From CAZEJK01 sp964512045 (lineage in GTDB: Bacteria > Acidobacteriota > Thermoanaerobaculia > Thermoanaerobaculales > Sulfomarinibacteraceae), in the NCBI GenBank assembly GCA_964512045.1, contig CAZEJK010000054.1:1-25728 (forward strand): DNA of 25,728 nt. The letters run 5' to 3'. A program made the translations under genes and the position numbers. The notes beneath the pieces are model-generated. The model did not search any database, was not told where the DNA came from, and saw only the letters and a list, made by a program, of their open reading frames with translations. The stretch's first letter is position 1; each line of letters starts with the position of its first letter. Below, one piece after another: positions 1 through 6,805 of the stretch.

Positions 1-74
1 ATTCGAACCCACGGACCCCGTGAAGGGTCAACGGTTTTCGAGACCGCCCCGATCGGCCACTCCGGCACCTCTCC
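1..74 (-). tRNA. tRNA-Ser (anticodon CGA), 3' end cut off by the window edge
   Basis: Read on the minus strand the gene begins GGAGAGGTGCCGGAGTGG, the usual start of a bacterial serine tRNA. The anticodon loop CTCGAAA gives anticodon CGA (serine codon UCG). It is followed by a long class II variable arm and the T-arm GTGGGTTCGAAT, where the window ends. The last T-stem strand, the acceptor 3' strand and any CCA lie outside. The long variable arm and the D-arm both fit tRNA-Ser and exclude Leu or Tyr on the anticodon. Confidence 0.93.
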
Positions 75-90
75 GCGGCGGAGGAGCATT

Positions 91-570
91 CTACGACGTC
101 TGCCGCCGATTCGCAAAGAACTCGCGCAATAGACTTGCACACGCCTCCTGCTCCAGCCCACCGCGGTGCGCCAACGGCGGTCCCAACCGCGGATCGGTCG
201 CCAGATCGAGGACCGATCCGCACGCCCCTTGAGCGGGGTCGGTAGCACCCCATACCACCAGCTTGATGCGCGCCTGACGACACGCGGCCACACACATCGG
301 GCACGGCTCCAACGTCACGTACAGGGTGACATCCTCCAGCCGCCAGTCACCGACCTGGCCGCCAACCGCTTCCAGCGCCAGCAGCTCGGCGTGCGCGCTC
401 ACCCGGTGCACGGTCTGACGGCGGTTGTGGGTACGTGCCACGACCTCCTGGTGTCGTACCGCCACGGCACCGACCGGAACCTCGCCACGTTCGGCTGCCC
501 GGCGCGCCTCATCGAGAGCCTCGGCCATGAACCGCCGATCGGTAGAGTCGAACACCCACTCCGGCCACAT
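91..570 (-). CDS. tadA: tRNA-specific adenosine deaminase TadA
   Basis: TadA deaminates A34 of tRNA-Arg(ACG) to inosine, so that one tRNA can read CGU, CGC and CGA. The 159-residue product has the cytidine/deoxycytidylate deaminase fold: HAE at residues 60-62 (zinc ligand H60, proton shuttle E62) and PCPMC at 89-93 (zinc ligands C90 and C93). The segment EVPVGAV near residue 30 is typical of TadA. Length matches the family (about 150-170). An upstream extension of the open frame to 780 is possible but has no family support. I chose ATG 570 because a promoter sits just before it (TACAGT, 8 bases upstream); ATG 528 (MAEALDEA) is the alternative. No clear Shine-Dalgarno is visible, which fits a leaderless message. 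It lies just beyond the tRNA-Ser gene. Confidence 0.95.
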   Translation of the reverse strand: MWPEWVFDSTDRRFMAEALDEARRAAERGEVPVGAVAVRHQEVVARTHNRRQTVHRVSAHAELLALEAVGGQVGDWRLEDVTLYVTLEPCPMCVAACRQARIKLVVWGATDPAQGACGSVLDLATDPRLGPPLAHRGGLEQEACASLLREFFANRRQTS

Positions 571-578
571 GATGTGAC

Positions 579-607
579 ACTGTACCGTGCTGGATTGACC
601 GGGTCGA
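579..607 (-). promoter_or_regulatory. Promoter of tadA, leaderless type
   Basis: On the minus strand, -35 TCGACC (602-607), a 17-base spacer, -10 TACAGT (579-584), then 8 bases to the ATG at 570. The expected transcription start would fall about at the start codon. The same -35 hexamer and spacer length occur before the epimerase gene at 24003. This is a prediction from sequence only. Confidence 0.5.
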
Positions 608-652
608 GCCCCGATCGGATGGCTCACGCTGCGACCGCGGTACACTGCTGCC

Positions 653-811
653 ATGGAGCGCTGCGCGCATGATCTGTCATCCCCCGCCTGGCAACCGCAT
701 GTGCCTGCAGCCGCCGCGTGGAGCCGATGGTTGTGGTGCGGGCTTCGCGCAGGCGCTACCAAGCCGTTGACCCTCTGCAACCTCTCCGGAGCTGCGGGTG
801 ATCTTCACTGA
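653..811 (+). CDS. Possible 52-residue small ORF upstream of the 798 gene
   Basis: An ATG at 653 opens a 52-codon frame (begins MERCAHDLSS, ends AAGDLH) whose stop overlaps the GTG start of the next gene by 14 bases. TACACT (641-646) lies 6 bases before the ATG, the same arrangement seen at the 19046 gene, so a leaderless small protein or a regulatory upstream ORF coupled to the 798 gene is possible. I recognise no family, and the tryptophan- and alanine-rich composition could be chance. It may equally be untranslated leader. Confidence 0.22.
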   Translation: MERCAHDLSSPAWQPHVPAAAAWSRWLWCGLRAGATKPLTLCNLSGAAGDLH

Positions 812-1322
812 GGTGTCCGTCGGTCTCACGGGGTCGATCACAGCCACCGAGGCGATCGACACGGCGGAGCTTCGGGCCGAGGCCATCGGCGTGTTCCTCG
901 AGCTCCTGTCCGAGCACCGAACGGCGTTCATCGCTCCGGTCCCGGTTCGCAAGTTCGACCACATCCTGCTGCAGTGGTCCGACTACCTTTCCTCGGCAAC
1001 GGCCACCTTTCTCTGTCGCAACGAGCCGGTCACGAAGACGCTGCTACTGTCCGGCCGCATCCCCGACACCGACACTGTCGCGCTGAACGTCTTTCAGAGG
1101 CTTCTCGCGGAAACGATGGTGAGCAGAGTGCAGATCGCGGACGCGATTCCTGACCGGCCGGCGTTGATCGCCGCCGGTATCGCCAACCCCAGAATCGATC
1201 CGGAGGAGCGGCGTGCGGTCAAGGTAATACAGCGGTTCGTCGCCGCCGCCTACTTCGAACGCCTCGCCACGGCGCCAGACGATGTGCTCAGCCCCTGGCT
1301 CGGCACATCGAACCCCGGCTAA
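798..1322 (+). CDS. Protein of unknown function, 174 residues
   Basis: I do not recognise a family. The frame starts with GTG at 798; an in-frame stop at 768-770 rules out a longer form, and a GGAG lies just upstream at 788-791. The product looks like a real soluble, mainly helical protein: LRAEAIGVFLELLSEH, KVIQRFVAAAYFERL and similar amphipathic stretches, with no signal peptide, no membrane segment and only one cysteine. Competing minus-strand frames across this interval are arginine- and serine-rich shadows. It is transcribed divergently from tadA and converges on the DASS transporter gene, leaving 43 bases with no obvious terminator. Confidence 0.6.
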   Translation: MIFTEVSVGLTGSITATEAIDTAELRAEAIGVFLELLSEHRTAFIAPVPVRKFDHILLQWSDYLSSATATFLCRNEPVTKTLLLSGRIPDTDTVALNVFQRLLAETMVSRVQIADAIPDRPALIAAGIANPRIDPEERRAVKVIQRFVAAAYFERLATAPDDVLSPWLGTSNPG

Positions 1323-1365
1323 CCCGCCCATCAGCAGGTCGCACAGGAACCCCGCCCGCGCCACC

Positions 1366-2838
1366 CTAGCCGATCGGCAGAACCAGGCGACCGAGCGTGA
1401 GGGTGAAAGCGGTGATGAGAATCCCACCCACAAGGTTGAGGAGCAGCCCCTCGCGTGCCAGATCCACCGTACGCACATAGCCGGCGCCGATCACGATGGC
1501 GTTGGGCGGTGTTGCCACCGGCAGCATGAACGCGCACGACGCCGACACTGCTGCGGGCACCATCAGGATGTACGGTGGAACGTCCACCGCGTGCGCCAAC
1601 GCCGCCATGACCGGCAGCAGAAGGGTTGCCGTGGCGGTGTTGGACGTCAGCTCGGTGGCGAAGCTCGTCATCCACGCAACCGCCAGAACCACCAGAACCA
1701 ACGGTAGCCGGTCAAGACCGCCCAGACGGTCCGCCAACCATCCGTCCAGCCCCACAGCCGACACCGCATCCGCGAGAGCAAACCCGCCCCCGAACAGGAT
1801 GAGGATCCCCCACGGAACACCGTGACGAACATCATCCCAGCGCACCAGTGGCGACCATGAGCCGTCGCCGGCGGGAATCAGACACGCCAACACCGCCGCG
1901 GCCACAGCCGGAACAGCATCGGACACCATCGACGGCTCCGGCAGCAGGTGCCGCCAGCCCGGGATCTGAACCGCTCCGGCCTGAAAACCGGTTCGCGTCA
2001 CCCACGCTGCGGCGGTCACTGCAAACAGCACACCTGCCCGACGCTCGGCGGGCCGCCACGGTCCCAACGCACGACGCTCCTCCTCCAGCGAGGCAACCGC
2101 GTCCGCGATATCCTGCAGGCCGCGACCCAACCAGACCCCCACGAGCGGCAGGAACGCGACCACCAACGGCACTGCAAACAGCATCCAGCCGCCGAAGCTC
2201 AGCTCCGGGCTCCCCGGAGCCAGACGTGGTCCCATGCCAGCGAGAACCAGGTTGGGCGGCGTCCCGACCAAGGTCCCGAGCCCACCGATCGAAGCGCCGT
2301 ACGCCACTGCCAAGAACAGCCTCATGGGCGCCTTCGGATCCCTCAACCGTTGCGCCACCCCGGCCGCGATCGGGAGCATCATCAGGGTTGTCGCGGTATT
2401 CGAAAGCCACATGGAAAGCGCTGCGGTGGCGAGCAGAAACCCCCATACCAGCCGCCGCGGAGAGGCGCCGATCAGGGTCAGGGTGCTCAGGGCCAGACGC
2501 CGGTGCAGGCCGGACCGCTCCACCGACAGGGCGAGCACGAAACCTCCCAGGAAGAGGAACACCATGTGGTGACCGTAGCTCGGTCCCACGTCGACCACCG
2601 AGCGCGCACCGAGCAGAGGGAACAGCACCAGCGGCAGCAGGGACGTCACTGCCAGCGGCACCGCTTCCGAGACCCACCACACCGCCATCCAGACAACGAC
2701 CGCCGCGACACGCTCCGGGGGACCGTCCAGCCCTCCAGTTGGCGCCATCAGCACCAGAGCGAACGCCAGCGGCCCCGCCGGCCGGCCCCACCGCGCGAGG
2801 CGACTCGGCGCCTCGCCGGGCTCTCCGGCGTCACTCAT
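1366..2838 (-). CDS. DASS (SLC13) family anion symporter
   Basis: An integral inner-membrane carrier of the divalent anion:sodium symporter family, which moves dicarboxylates such as succinate, or sulfate/phosphate, usually with sodium. The 490 residues contain about a dozen hydrophobic segments. The two repeat signatures of the family are both present: SNTATT at 146-151 with TPPN at 193-196, and SNTAT at 399-403 with TPPN at 443-446. The SNT motifs bind substrate carboxylate and sodium in characterised members. The start ATG (2836-2838) overlaps the stop of the HD-domain gene by four bases, so the two are translationally coupled. The exact substrate cannot be read from the sequence. Confidence 0.9.
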   Translation of the reverse strand: MSDAGEPGEAPSRLARWGRPAGPLAFALVLMAPTGGLDGPPERVAAVVVWMAVWWVSEAVPLAVTSLLPLVLFPLLGARSVVDVGPSYGHHMVFLFLGGFVLALSVERSGLHRRLALSTLTLIGASPRRLVWGFLLATAALSMWLSNTATTLMMLPIAAGVAQRLRDPKAPMRLFLAVAYGASIGGLGTLVGTPPNLVLAGMGPRLAPGSPELSFGGWMLFAVPLVVAFLPLVGVWLGRGLQDIADAVASLEEERRALGPWRPAERRAGVLFAVTAAAWVTRTGFQAGAVQIPGWRHLLPEPSMVSDAVPAVAAAVLACLIPAGDGSWSPLVRWDDVRHGVPWGILILFGGGFALADAVSAVGLDGWLADRLGGLDRLPLVLVVLAVAWMTSFATELTSNTATATLLLPVMAALAHAVDVPPYILMVPAAVSASCAFMLPVATPPNAIVIGAGYVRTVDLAREGLLLNLVGGILITAFTLTLGRLVLPIG

Positions 2839-3401
2839 GCCGGGAGCTCGAGGTCGCTCGCGATCGTCGCCATCGCATCGCGCACGAACGCAATGTGCTC
2901 ATCAAGATCCACACCCAGCTCGTCAGCACCACGCCGGATATCCTCTCGGCTCACCGAGCGCGCAAACGCCTTGTCCTTGAGCTTCTTCTTCACGGACTTC
3001 ACCTTGACCTCGGCGATCGAGCGATCCGGGCGCACCAGCGCGGCGGCGGTCAGGAAGCCGGTCAGCTCGTCCACGGCGAACAGTGCACGCGCCATCGTCG
3101 TATCCCTCGGCACACCCATGTAGTCCGCGTGCCCGGCAATGGCGCGGACCCAACCCTCTGGCCAGCCGCGTTCACGCAAGACCCGGGTCCCGACGTGCAG
3201 GTGCGTGTCCTCGGTGGGGTTCTGCTCGTAGTCGAAATCGTGCACCAGACCGACGATGCCCCACGCCTCCTCGTCCTCACCGTACGTTCTCGCATACGCG
3301 CGCATCGCAGCCTCCACTGCCAAGGCATGCTTGATCAAGCTCTCCGATTGGGTGAACTCCCGGAGAAGCTCCCACGCTTGAGTACGATCCGGTCGTTCCA
3401 T
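2835..3401 (-). CDS. HD-domain phosphohydrolase-like protein
   Basis: A 188-residue HD-superfamily metal-dependent hydrolase. The metal-binding set is visible: H25 (SLIKHALAVE), H54-D55 (LVHDFDYE), H91 (GHADYMG) and D111 (FAVDELTGF). Closely similar small HD proteins are often annotated as HDIG-domain hydrolases of unknown substrate. ATG 3401 is preferred over the GTG two codons upstream, because GAGGAGG lies 5-6 bases before the ATG and would overlap the GTG. It is the first gene of a two-gene unit with the DASS transporter and is divergent from glnA. A perfect TATAAT lies about 17 bases before the start codon. Confidence 0.85.
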   Translation of the reverse strand: MERPDRTQAWELLREFTQSESLIKHALAVEAAMRAYARTYGEDEEAWGIVGLVHDFDYEQNPTEDTHLHVGTRVLRERGWPEGWVRAIAGHADYMGVPRDTTMARALFAVDELTGFLTAAALVRPDRSIAEVKVKSVKKKLKDKAFARSVSREDIRRGADELGVDLDEHIAFVRDAMATIASDLELPA

Positions 3402-3417
3402 GGGCACCTCCTCGCGG

Positions 3418-3446
3418 ATTATACCGGATCAATAGAAGCGACGAAA
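3418..3446 (-). promoter_or_regulatory. Promoter of the HD-domain/DASS operon
   Basis: Minus-strand -10 TATAAT at 3418-3423 is a perfect consensus. The -35 position (3441-3446, TTTCGT) is weak. Transcription would start about 3411, giving a short leader that contains the GAGGAGG ribosome site. Confidence 0.6.
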
Positions 3447-3467
3447 CGATCAAGCTTTTGGATGCAA

Positions 3468-3518
3468 TTTGCAATTTTGATATTGACTTTTCTCCGATTA
3501 GAGGTTCAAAATTGCAAA
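3468..3518. promoter_or_regulatory. Perfect 13-bp inverted repeat in the glnA promoter, probable operator
   Basis: TTTGCAATTTTGA at 3468-3480 and TCAAAATTGCAAA at 3506-3518 are exact reverse complements separated by 25 bases. The left arm is preceded by a second TGCAATT (tandem TGCAATT at 3463-3476). The arms bracket the predicted -35 and overlap the -10 of glnA. They stand out as very AT-rich in a GC-rich region. The layout suggests a dimeric repressor bound at both arms, or a leader hairpin if transcription starts further upstream. The sites do not match the NtrC (TGCACC...GGTGCA) consensus. Confidence 0.6.
3483..3512 (+). promoter_or_regulatory. Predicted sigma-70 promoter of glnA
   Basis: -35 TTGACT (3483-3488), 18-base spacer, -10 CAAAAT (3507-3512), giving a leader of about 20 bases with GGAGG before the GTG start. 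The -10 lies inside the right arm of the inverted repeat, so a bound regulator there would block initiation. No sigma-54 element (GG-N10-GC) is evident at the right distance. Confidence 0.45.
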
Positions 3519-3541
3519 ACGTTCACGTTGGAGGTTTCACA

Positions 3542-4876
3542 GTGCCAGCCACCGCCACCGAGATCCTGTCCCGCTGCTCGGAGGAGAACGTCCATTTTCT
3601 CCGACTTCAGTTCACAGACATCGACGGCATCATCAAGAACGTCGAGGTCCCGGCGAGCCAGTTTGCGAAGGCGCTCGACGGCCAGATCATGTTCGACGGC
3701 TCGTCGATCGAAGGCTTCACCCGGATCGAGGAGTCGGACATGCTCCTGCATCCGGACCTCGACACGTTCGCTGTCTTTCCGTGGGACGAGGACCACGGTC
3801 GTGTCGGACGACTGATCTGCGACATCGCCACACCTGACGGCGAGCCGTTCGACGGCTGCCCTCGAACCGCGCTCCGGCGCAACGTCGAGCGCGCACGCGC
3901 CTCCGGGTATCAGATGATGGCGGGGCCTGAGGCCGAGTTCTTTCTGTTCCAGCGCGAGATTGCCGACGGCAACGCCAGCCCCGCAACCCACGACTCCGGC
4001 GGGTACTTCGACCTGTCGCCGATGGACCGGGGCGAGGAGGCACGCCGCGAGATCTGCCTGGTTCTCGAGGCGATGGGCTTCGAGGTAGAGGCAGCGCACC
4101 ATGAGGTCGCTCCAGGCCAGCACGAGATCGACTTCAAGTACGAAGATGCCGTCACGACCGCCGACAATCTGATCACATTTCGCTTCGTTGTGAAGAAGGT
4201 CGCCCTGATGCACGGCCTCCATGCCACCTTCATGCCCAAGCCGCTGCACGGCGTCAACGGCTCGGGAATGCACACACACCAGTCACTGCTCACCCTGGAC
4301 GGCCGCAACGCCTTCTACGATGCTGACGGCCCGTGGGAGCTCTCGCAGACCGCGCGTTACTTCATCGGAGGTCTCCTGCATCATGCACGGGCGCTCGTCG
4401 CCGTGACCAATCCCCTCGTGAACTCCTACAAACGGTTGGTACCCGGCTACGAGGCGCCGGTCAACGTCGCCTGGTCCGAGAAGAACCGCTCCCCGATGAT
4501 CAGGGTCCCGGCTCGCCGAGGTGAAGGAACCCGGTGCGAGGTTCGCATGCCGGATCCCTCGTGCAACCCATACCTGGCGATCGCCGCCATGCTCGCGGCC
4601 GGGCTCGAGGGCATCGACAGCCGTCGCGACTGCGGCGAGCCCGTGAACCGCAACATTTTCACCATGAGTCAACGCGAGAAGCGCCGGCTGAAGATCGTGC
4701 AGCTCCCCGGGAGCTTGGCCGAAGCCCTCGACTTCTTGGAGAAGAGCACCACACTTCGTACGGCACTCGGTGAGCACATCTTCAGTCACTTCCTGTTCAA
4801 CAAGCGCCGCGAGTGGGCCGAGTACCTCGAGTCGGTGCATCGCTGGGAGATCGACCGCTACCTGGATCGGTACTGA
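3542..4876 (+). CDS. glnA: Glutamine synthetase, type I
   Basis: Forms glutamine from glutamate, ammonia and ATP as a cytoplasmic dodecamer, the main ammonia-assimilation step. The 444-residue product matches the short (alpha-type) GSI length. Visible signatures are FDGSSIEGF near 51-59, GPEAEFFLF, NGSGMHTHQS, and NRSPMIRVP. The start is GTG 3542, with GGAGG seven bases upstream; the open frame extends further upstream into promoter sequence and is not used. R61 in the GFTRIEESDM segment corresponds to B. subtilis R62, which mediates feedback inhibition. The adenylylation loop of beta-type enzymes is replaced by KIVQLPGS with no tyrosine, so control by adenylyltransferase is not expected. It is divergent from the HD/DASS operon. 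Confidence 0.96.
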   Translation: MPATATEILSRCSEENVHFLRLQFTDIDGIIKNVEVPASQFAKALDGQIMFDGSSIEGFTRIEESDMLLHPDLDTFAVFPWDEDHGRVGRLICDIATPDGEPFDGCPRTALRRNVERARASGYQMMAGPEAEFFLFQREIADGNASPATHDSGGYFDLSPMDRGEEARREICLVLEAMGFEVEAAHHEVAPGQHEIDFKYEDAVTTADNLITFRFVVKKVALMHGLHATFMPKPLHGVNGSGMHTHQSLLTLDGRNAFYDADGPWELSQTARYFIGGLLHHARALVAVTNPLVNSYKRLVPGYEAPVNVAWSEKNRSPMIRVPARRGEGTRCEVRMPDPSCNPYLAIAAMLAAGLEGIDSRRDCGEPVNRNIFTMSQREKRRLKIVQLPGSLAEALDFLEKSTTLRTALGEHIFSHFLFNKRREWAEYLESVHRWEIDRYLDRY

Positions 4877-4926
4877 CGCGGCCGCGGGCCGCAACCAAAG
4901 GGACGCTCGGGTGGTGCCGGTCCCGC
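4874..4926 (+). repeat. 53-bp hairpin repeat, copy A, directly after glnA
   Basis: It starts at the glnA stop codon and matches 47 of 53 bases, without gaps, to the minus-strand sequence 22959-22907, which also starts at a stop codon. It opens with GCGGCCGCGGGCCGC (4878-4892), which folds as a 6-bp stem with a GCG loop. It probably acts as a terminator or mRNA 3'-end element. The -10 of the next gene begins at the base after the repeat. Confidence 0.75.
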
Positions 4927-4932
4927 TACAAT
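4927..4932 (+). promoter_or_regulatory. -10 element before the DUF6125-like gene
   Basis: TACAAT at 4927-4932 would start transcription near 4939, leaving a leader of about 17 bases with GGAAGGAGG before ATG 4956. No good -35 is visible at 16-18 bases, because that position lies in the repeat. Confidence 0.4.
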
Positions 4933-4955
4933 GGAAGCCCGCGGAAGGAGGCGCC

Positions 4956-5507
4956 ATGAGCACATTCGAGGGGATGGACCGGGAGGACCTTCTCAAGGTC
5001 GTGGAGATGTTCGCAAAGAACTGGTTGGCGCACGACGGCTGCTGGTTTCTCGGCGCCGAGGACCGGTTCGATCTCGACACGGCCATCGATCTGGATACAC
5101 GTTCGTGGGCCCGATTCGCGGCGGTGGAGGCCCGCCGGATCGTCACAACGTTCGACATCGGCATCAACAGCGGCCTCGAAGGGTTGGCCCGGGCCCTGGA
5201 GCTGCGGATGTACGCTGCAATCAACGAGCAGCATAGCGAGTGGAGCACGGACGGCCAAACCCTCCGCTTCGAGATGGACAGCTGCCGCGTGCAGAGCGCC
5301 CGCCGGCGCAAGGGGCTCCCCGACTTCCCGTGCAAAAGCGTCGGGATCGTGGAGTTCTCGACCTTCGCCGAGACTGTCGATCCGCGCATTCAGACGGTCT
5401 GTCTGCACTGCCCGCCGGACGCTCCGGAAGGAAAATGCTGCGCCTGGGAGTTCTCTCTGCGGGAGAGCGCCGATGCAGACAGCTCCAGGGAGCGTGGTCC
5501 GCAGTAG
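4956..5507 (+). CDS. DUF6125-like cysteine-rich cytosolic protein
   Basis: A 183-residue soluble protein that resembles, from memory, the DUF6125 family of unknown function. The recognisable block is the C-terminal half: MDSCRVQSARRRKGL, FPCKSVG, DPRIQTVC and LHCPPD, then KCCAWEF. These give six cysteines (in SCR, PCK, VCLHC and KCC), which could bind a metal or an iron-sulfur cluster, though this is inference. ATG 4956 is chosen for the strong AAGGAGG five to seven bases upstream; an upstream in-frame ATG at 4770 lies inside glnA and is not used. It sits 79 bases after glnA and 36 bases before the PHP-domain gene, probably as a two-gene unit. Confidence 0.75.
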   Translation: MSTFEGMDREDLLKVVEMFAKNWLAHDGCWFLGAEDRFDLDTAIDLDTRSWARFAAVEARRIVTTFDIGINSGLEGLARALELRMYAAINEQHSEWSTDGQTLRFEMDSCRVQSARRRKGLPDFPCKSVGIVEFSTFAETVDPRIQTVCLHCPPDAPEGKCCAWEFSLRESADADSSRERGPQ

Positions 5508-5543
5508 CTCCTCGGCAATCTCCCAGAGAGGGGCGTCCGCCTG

Positions 5544-6593
5544 ATGATCTCGAACCGTGCTCTCTCCGAGGCGCTGTTCACGCTGGCTGAGCGGGAACCG
5601 CTCGGCGAGCGGAGGGTCGCATGGCTCAAGGTCGGCTACGCGGCGTTTGATGCGAGCGGTCCCGCTCGCAACGATGTTCTCAGGGCGTCACCTGAGTGGC
5701 TCCAGCCGTACGTGTCACAGCTCGTCTCCTGCCGTGCCGACGGCGCTCTGGATGCCGTGGTCCAGCGCCTCGCCGGCGACCATCGGCCCCGGCACAACCC
5801 TTCCCGGCAGCGCTTCCTCGCACGGGCGGAGGTCCGCTCGGTGCTCGACGGGGCGCCCGAAGAGCTCTCGCCCAGCCGGCTTCGCGGTGCATTCCACTGG
5901 CACACCACAGCCTCCGACGGGCGCGGTTCACTGGAGTCCATGGCGAACCTCTGCCGACGTCGTGGAGCAACCTGGGCGGTCGTCTCCGACCACTCCAAGG
6001 GCCTCGAGGTCGCCTCCGGGCTCGATCCGGAGGGGGTTCGGCTGCAGCGACGGCAGGTCGACCGTTGGAACCAGAGGGGGGGTGACGAGCTGCGCCTCAT
6101 CCAGGGTCTCGAGGTGGAGATTCTGGAGGACGGCACCATCGATCTGTCAGCTGACGAGCGACGCGACGTCGAGTGCGTTGTGGCCGCCATCCACCGCGGA
6201 ATGCGCGGCGACCGAGACCAGACCGACCGGCTCATCCGTGCGGTGACGACCGATGGGGTCGATGTGCTGGCACACCCTCGCGCCCGGCTGTTCCACCACC
6301 GACCCGGCATTCGTGCACGCTGGGAGAAGGTGTTCGCCGCCTGCGCCAACGCCGGCGTCGCCGTGGAGATCAACGGGTTCCCGCGACGCCAGGATCTCGA
6401 TTGGGAGCTCACGCGACTGGCGTACGATGCAGGCTGCTGGTTCCTGGTTGCCTCCGATGCCCACGCCCCCGGTCATCTGGAGTTCGACCGCATCGCGTGC
6501 GCCATCGCGGCTCGCGCCGAGGTCCCGGCGAGCCGCATCTTGAACTTCTGTAACGCCGACCGTTTCGAGGACTGGCTGCAGCTTCGGGTCTAG
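5544..6593 (+). CDS. PHP-domain metal-dependent phosphoesterase (PolX C-terminal-like)
   Basis: A 349-residue protein with a PHP domain from about residue 112 to the end, most like the PHP domain of bacterial family X DNA polymerases, but with no polymerase domain. Metal-binding motifs in order are FHWH (H118, H120), SDH (H150), GLEVEIL (E190, E192), AAIHRG (H217), VLAHPR (H244), VEINGFP, and ASDAH (D305, H307). This is a complete trinuclear-type site. PHP domains of this group hydrolyse phosphoesters (3'-5' exonuclease, AP-site or histidinol-phosphate type). The first 100 residues are helical and vaguely like the HhH domain that starts PolX. ATG 5544 is preceded by GAGAGGGG at a rather long distance. 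Confidence 0.85.
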   Translation: MISNRALSEALFTLAEREPLGERRVAWLKVGYAAFDASGPARNDVLRASPEWLQPYVSQLVSCRADGALDAVVQRLAGDHRPRHNPSRQRFLARAEVRSVLDGAPEELSPSRLRGAFHWHTTASDGRGSLESMANLCRRRGATWAVVSDHSKGLEVASGLDPEGVRLQRRQVDRWNQRGGDELRLIQGLEVEILEDGTIDLSADERRDVECVVAAIHRGMRGDRDQTDRLIRAVTTDGVDVLAHPRARLFHHRPGIRARWEKVFAACANAGVAVEINGFPRRQDLDWELTRLAYDAGCWFLVASDAHAPGHLEFDRIACAIAARAEVPASRILNFCNADRFEDWLQLRV

Positions 6594-6658
6594 GTACGGG
6601 GGCGCTGCGTCTCTGCGACATTGCGCCGCCGCGTTCCGTCTTCCCGCGCCACGGAGCC

Positions 6659-6717
6659 CCCGGGAGCTGGCGGTGGACACTGGGTCAACCCGATGACCCG
6701 GGGTTCAACGCTCCGGG
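6659..6717 (+). other. Nested inverted repeats downstream of the PHP gene
   Basis: The outer arms CCCGGGAGC (6659-6667) and GCTCCGGG (6710-6717) pair with one bulge. Inside, GGGTCA (6682-6687) and TGACCC (6694-6699) form a 6-bp stem with a 6-base loop. No T-run follows. It may end the PHP transcript or be a structured RNA; I cannot assign a family. The whole 6594-6805 interval has no credible gene. Confidence 0.35.
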
Positions 6718-6754
6718 CCGAGCTGCCGGCAACCGGGGCGCGGACCGAAGACGG

Positions 6755-6785
6755 GCCTGCCCCGGCGTAGCCGCGGTGGGCGGGC
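6755..6785. terminator. GC-rich hairpin between convergent PHP and cysK genes
   Basis: GCCTGCCC (6755-6762) pairs with GGGCGGGC (6778-6785) with one wobble, and CGGC/GCCG extends the stem to a 3-base loop. It lies 20 bases beyond the cysK stop. It lacks a T-tract on both strands, so an intrinsic terminator is plausible only if this genome tolerates tail-less hairpins. Confidence 0.4.
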
Positions 6786-6805
6786 CGGGGGAAGCGAAGC
6801 CGGGA

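Noticed and set aside
1848..3815. A 655-codon plus-strand open frame opposite the DASS and HD genes
   Set aside because: It is antisense to two genes with clear family motifs, is rich in Arg, Pro and Ser as GC-rich shadows are, and would run through the glnA promoter into glnA in the wrong frame.
6694..6720. GGTTCAAC motif that resembles a tRNA T-arm
   Set aside because: It can form a T-stem-like hairpin, but no anticodon arm or D-arm lies at the right distance on either strand.
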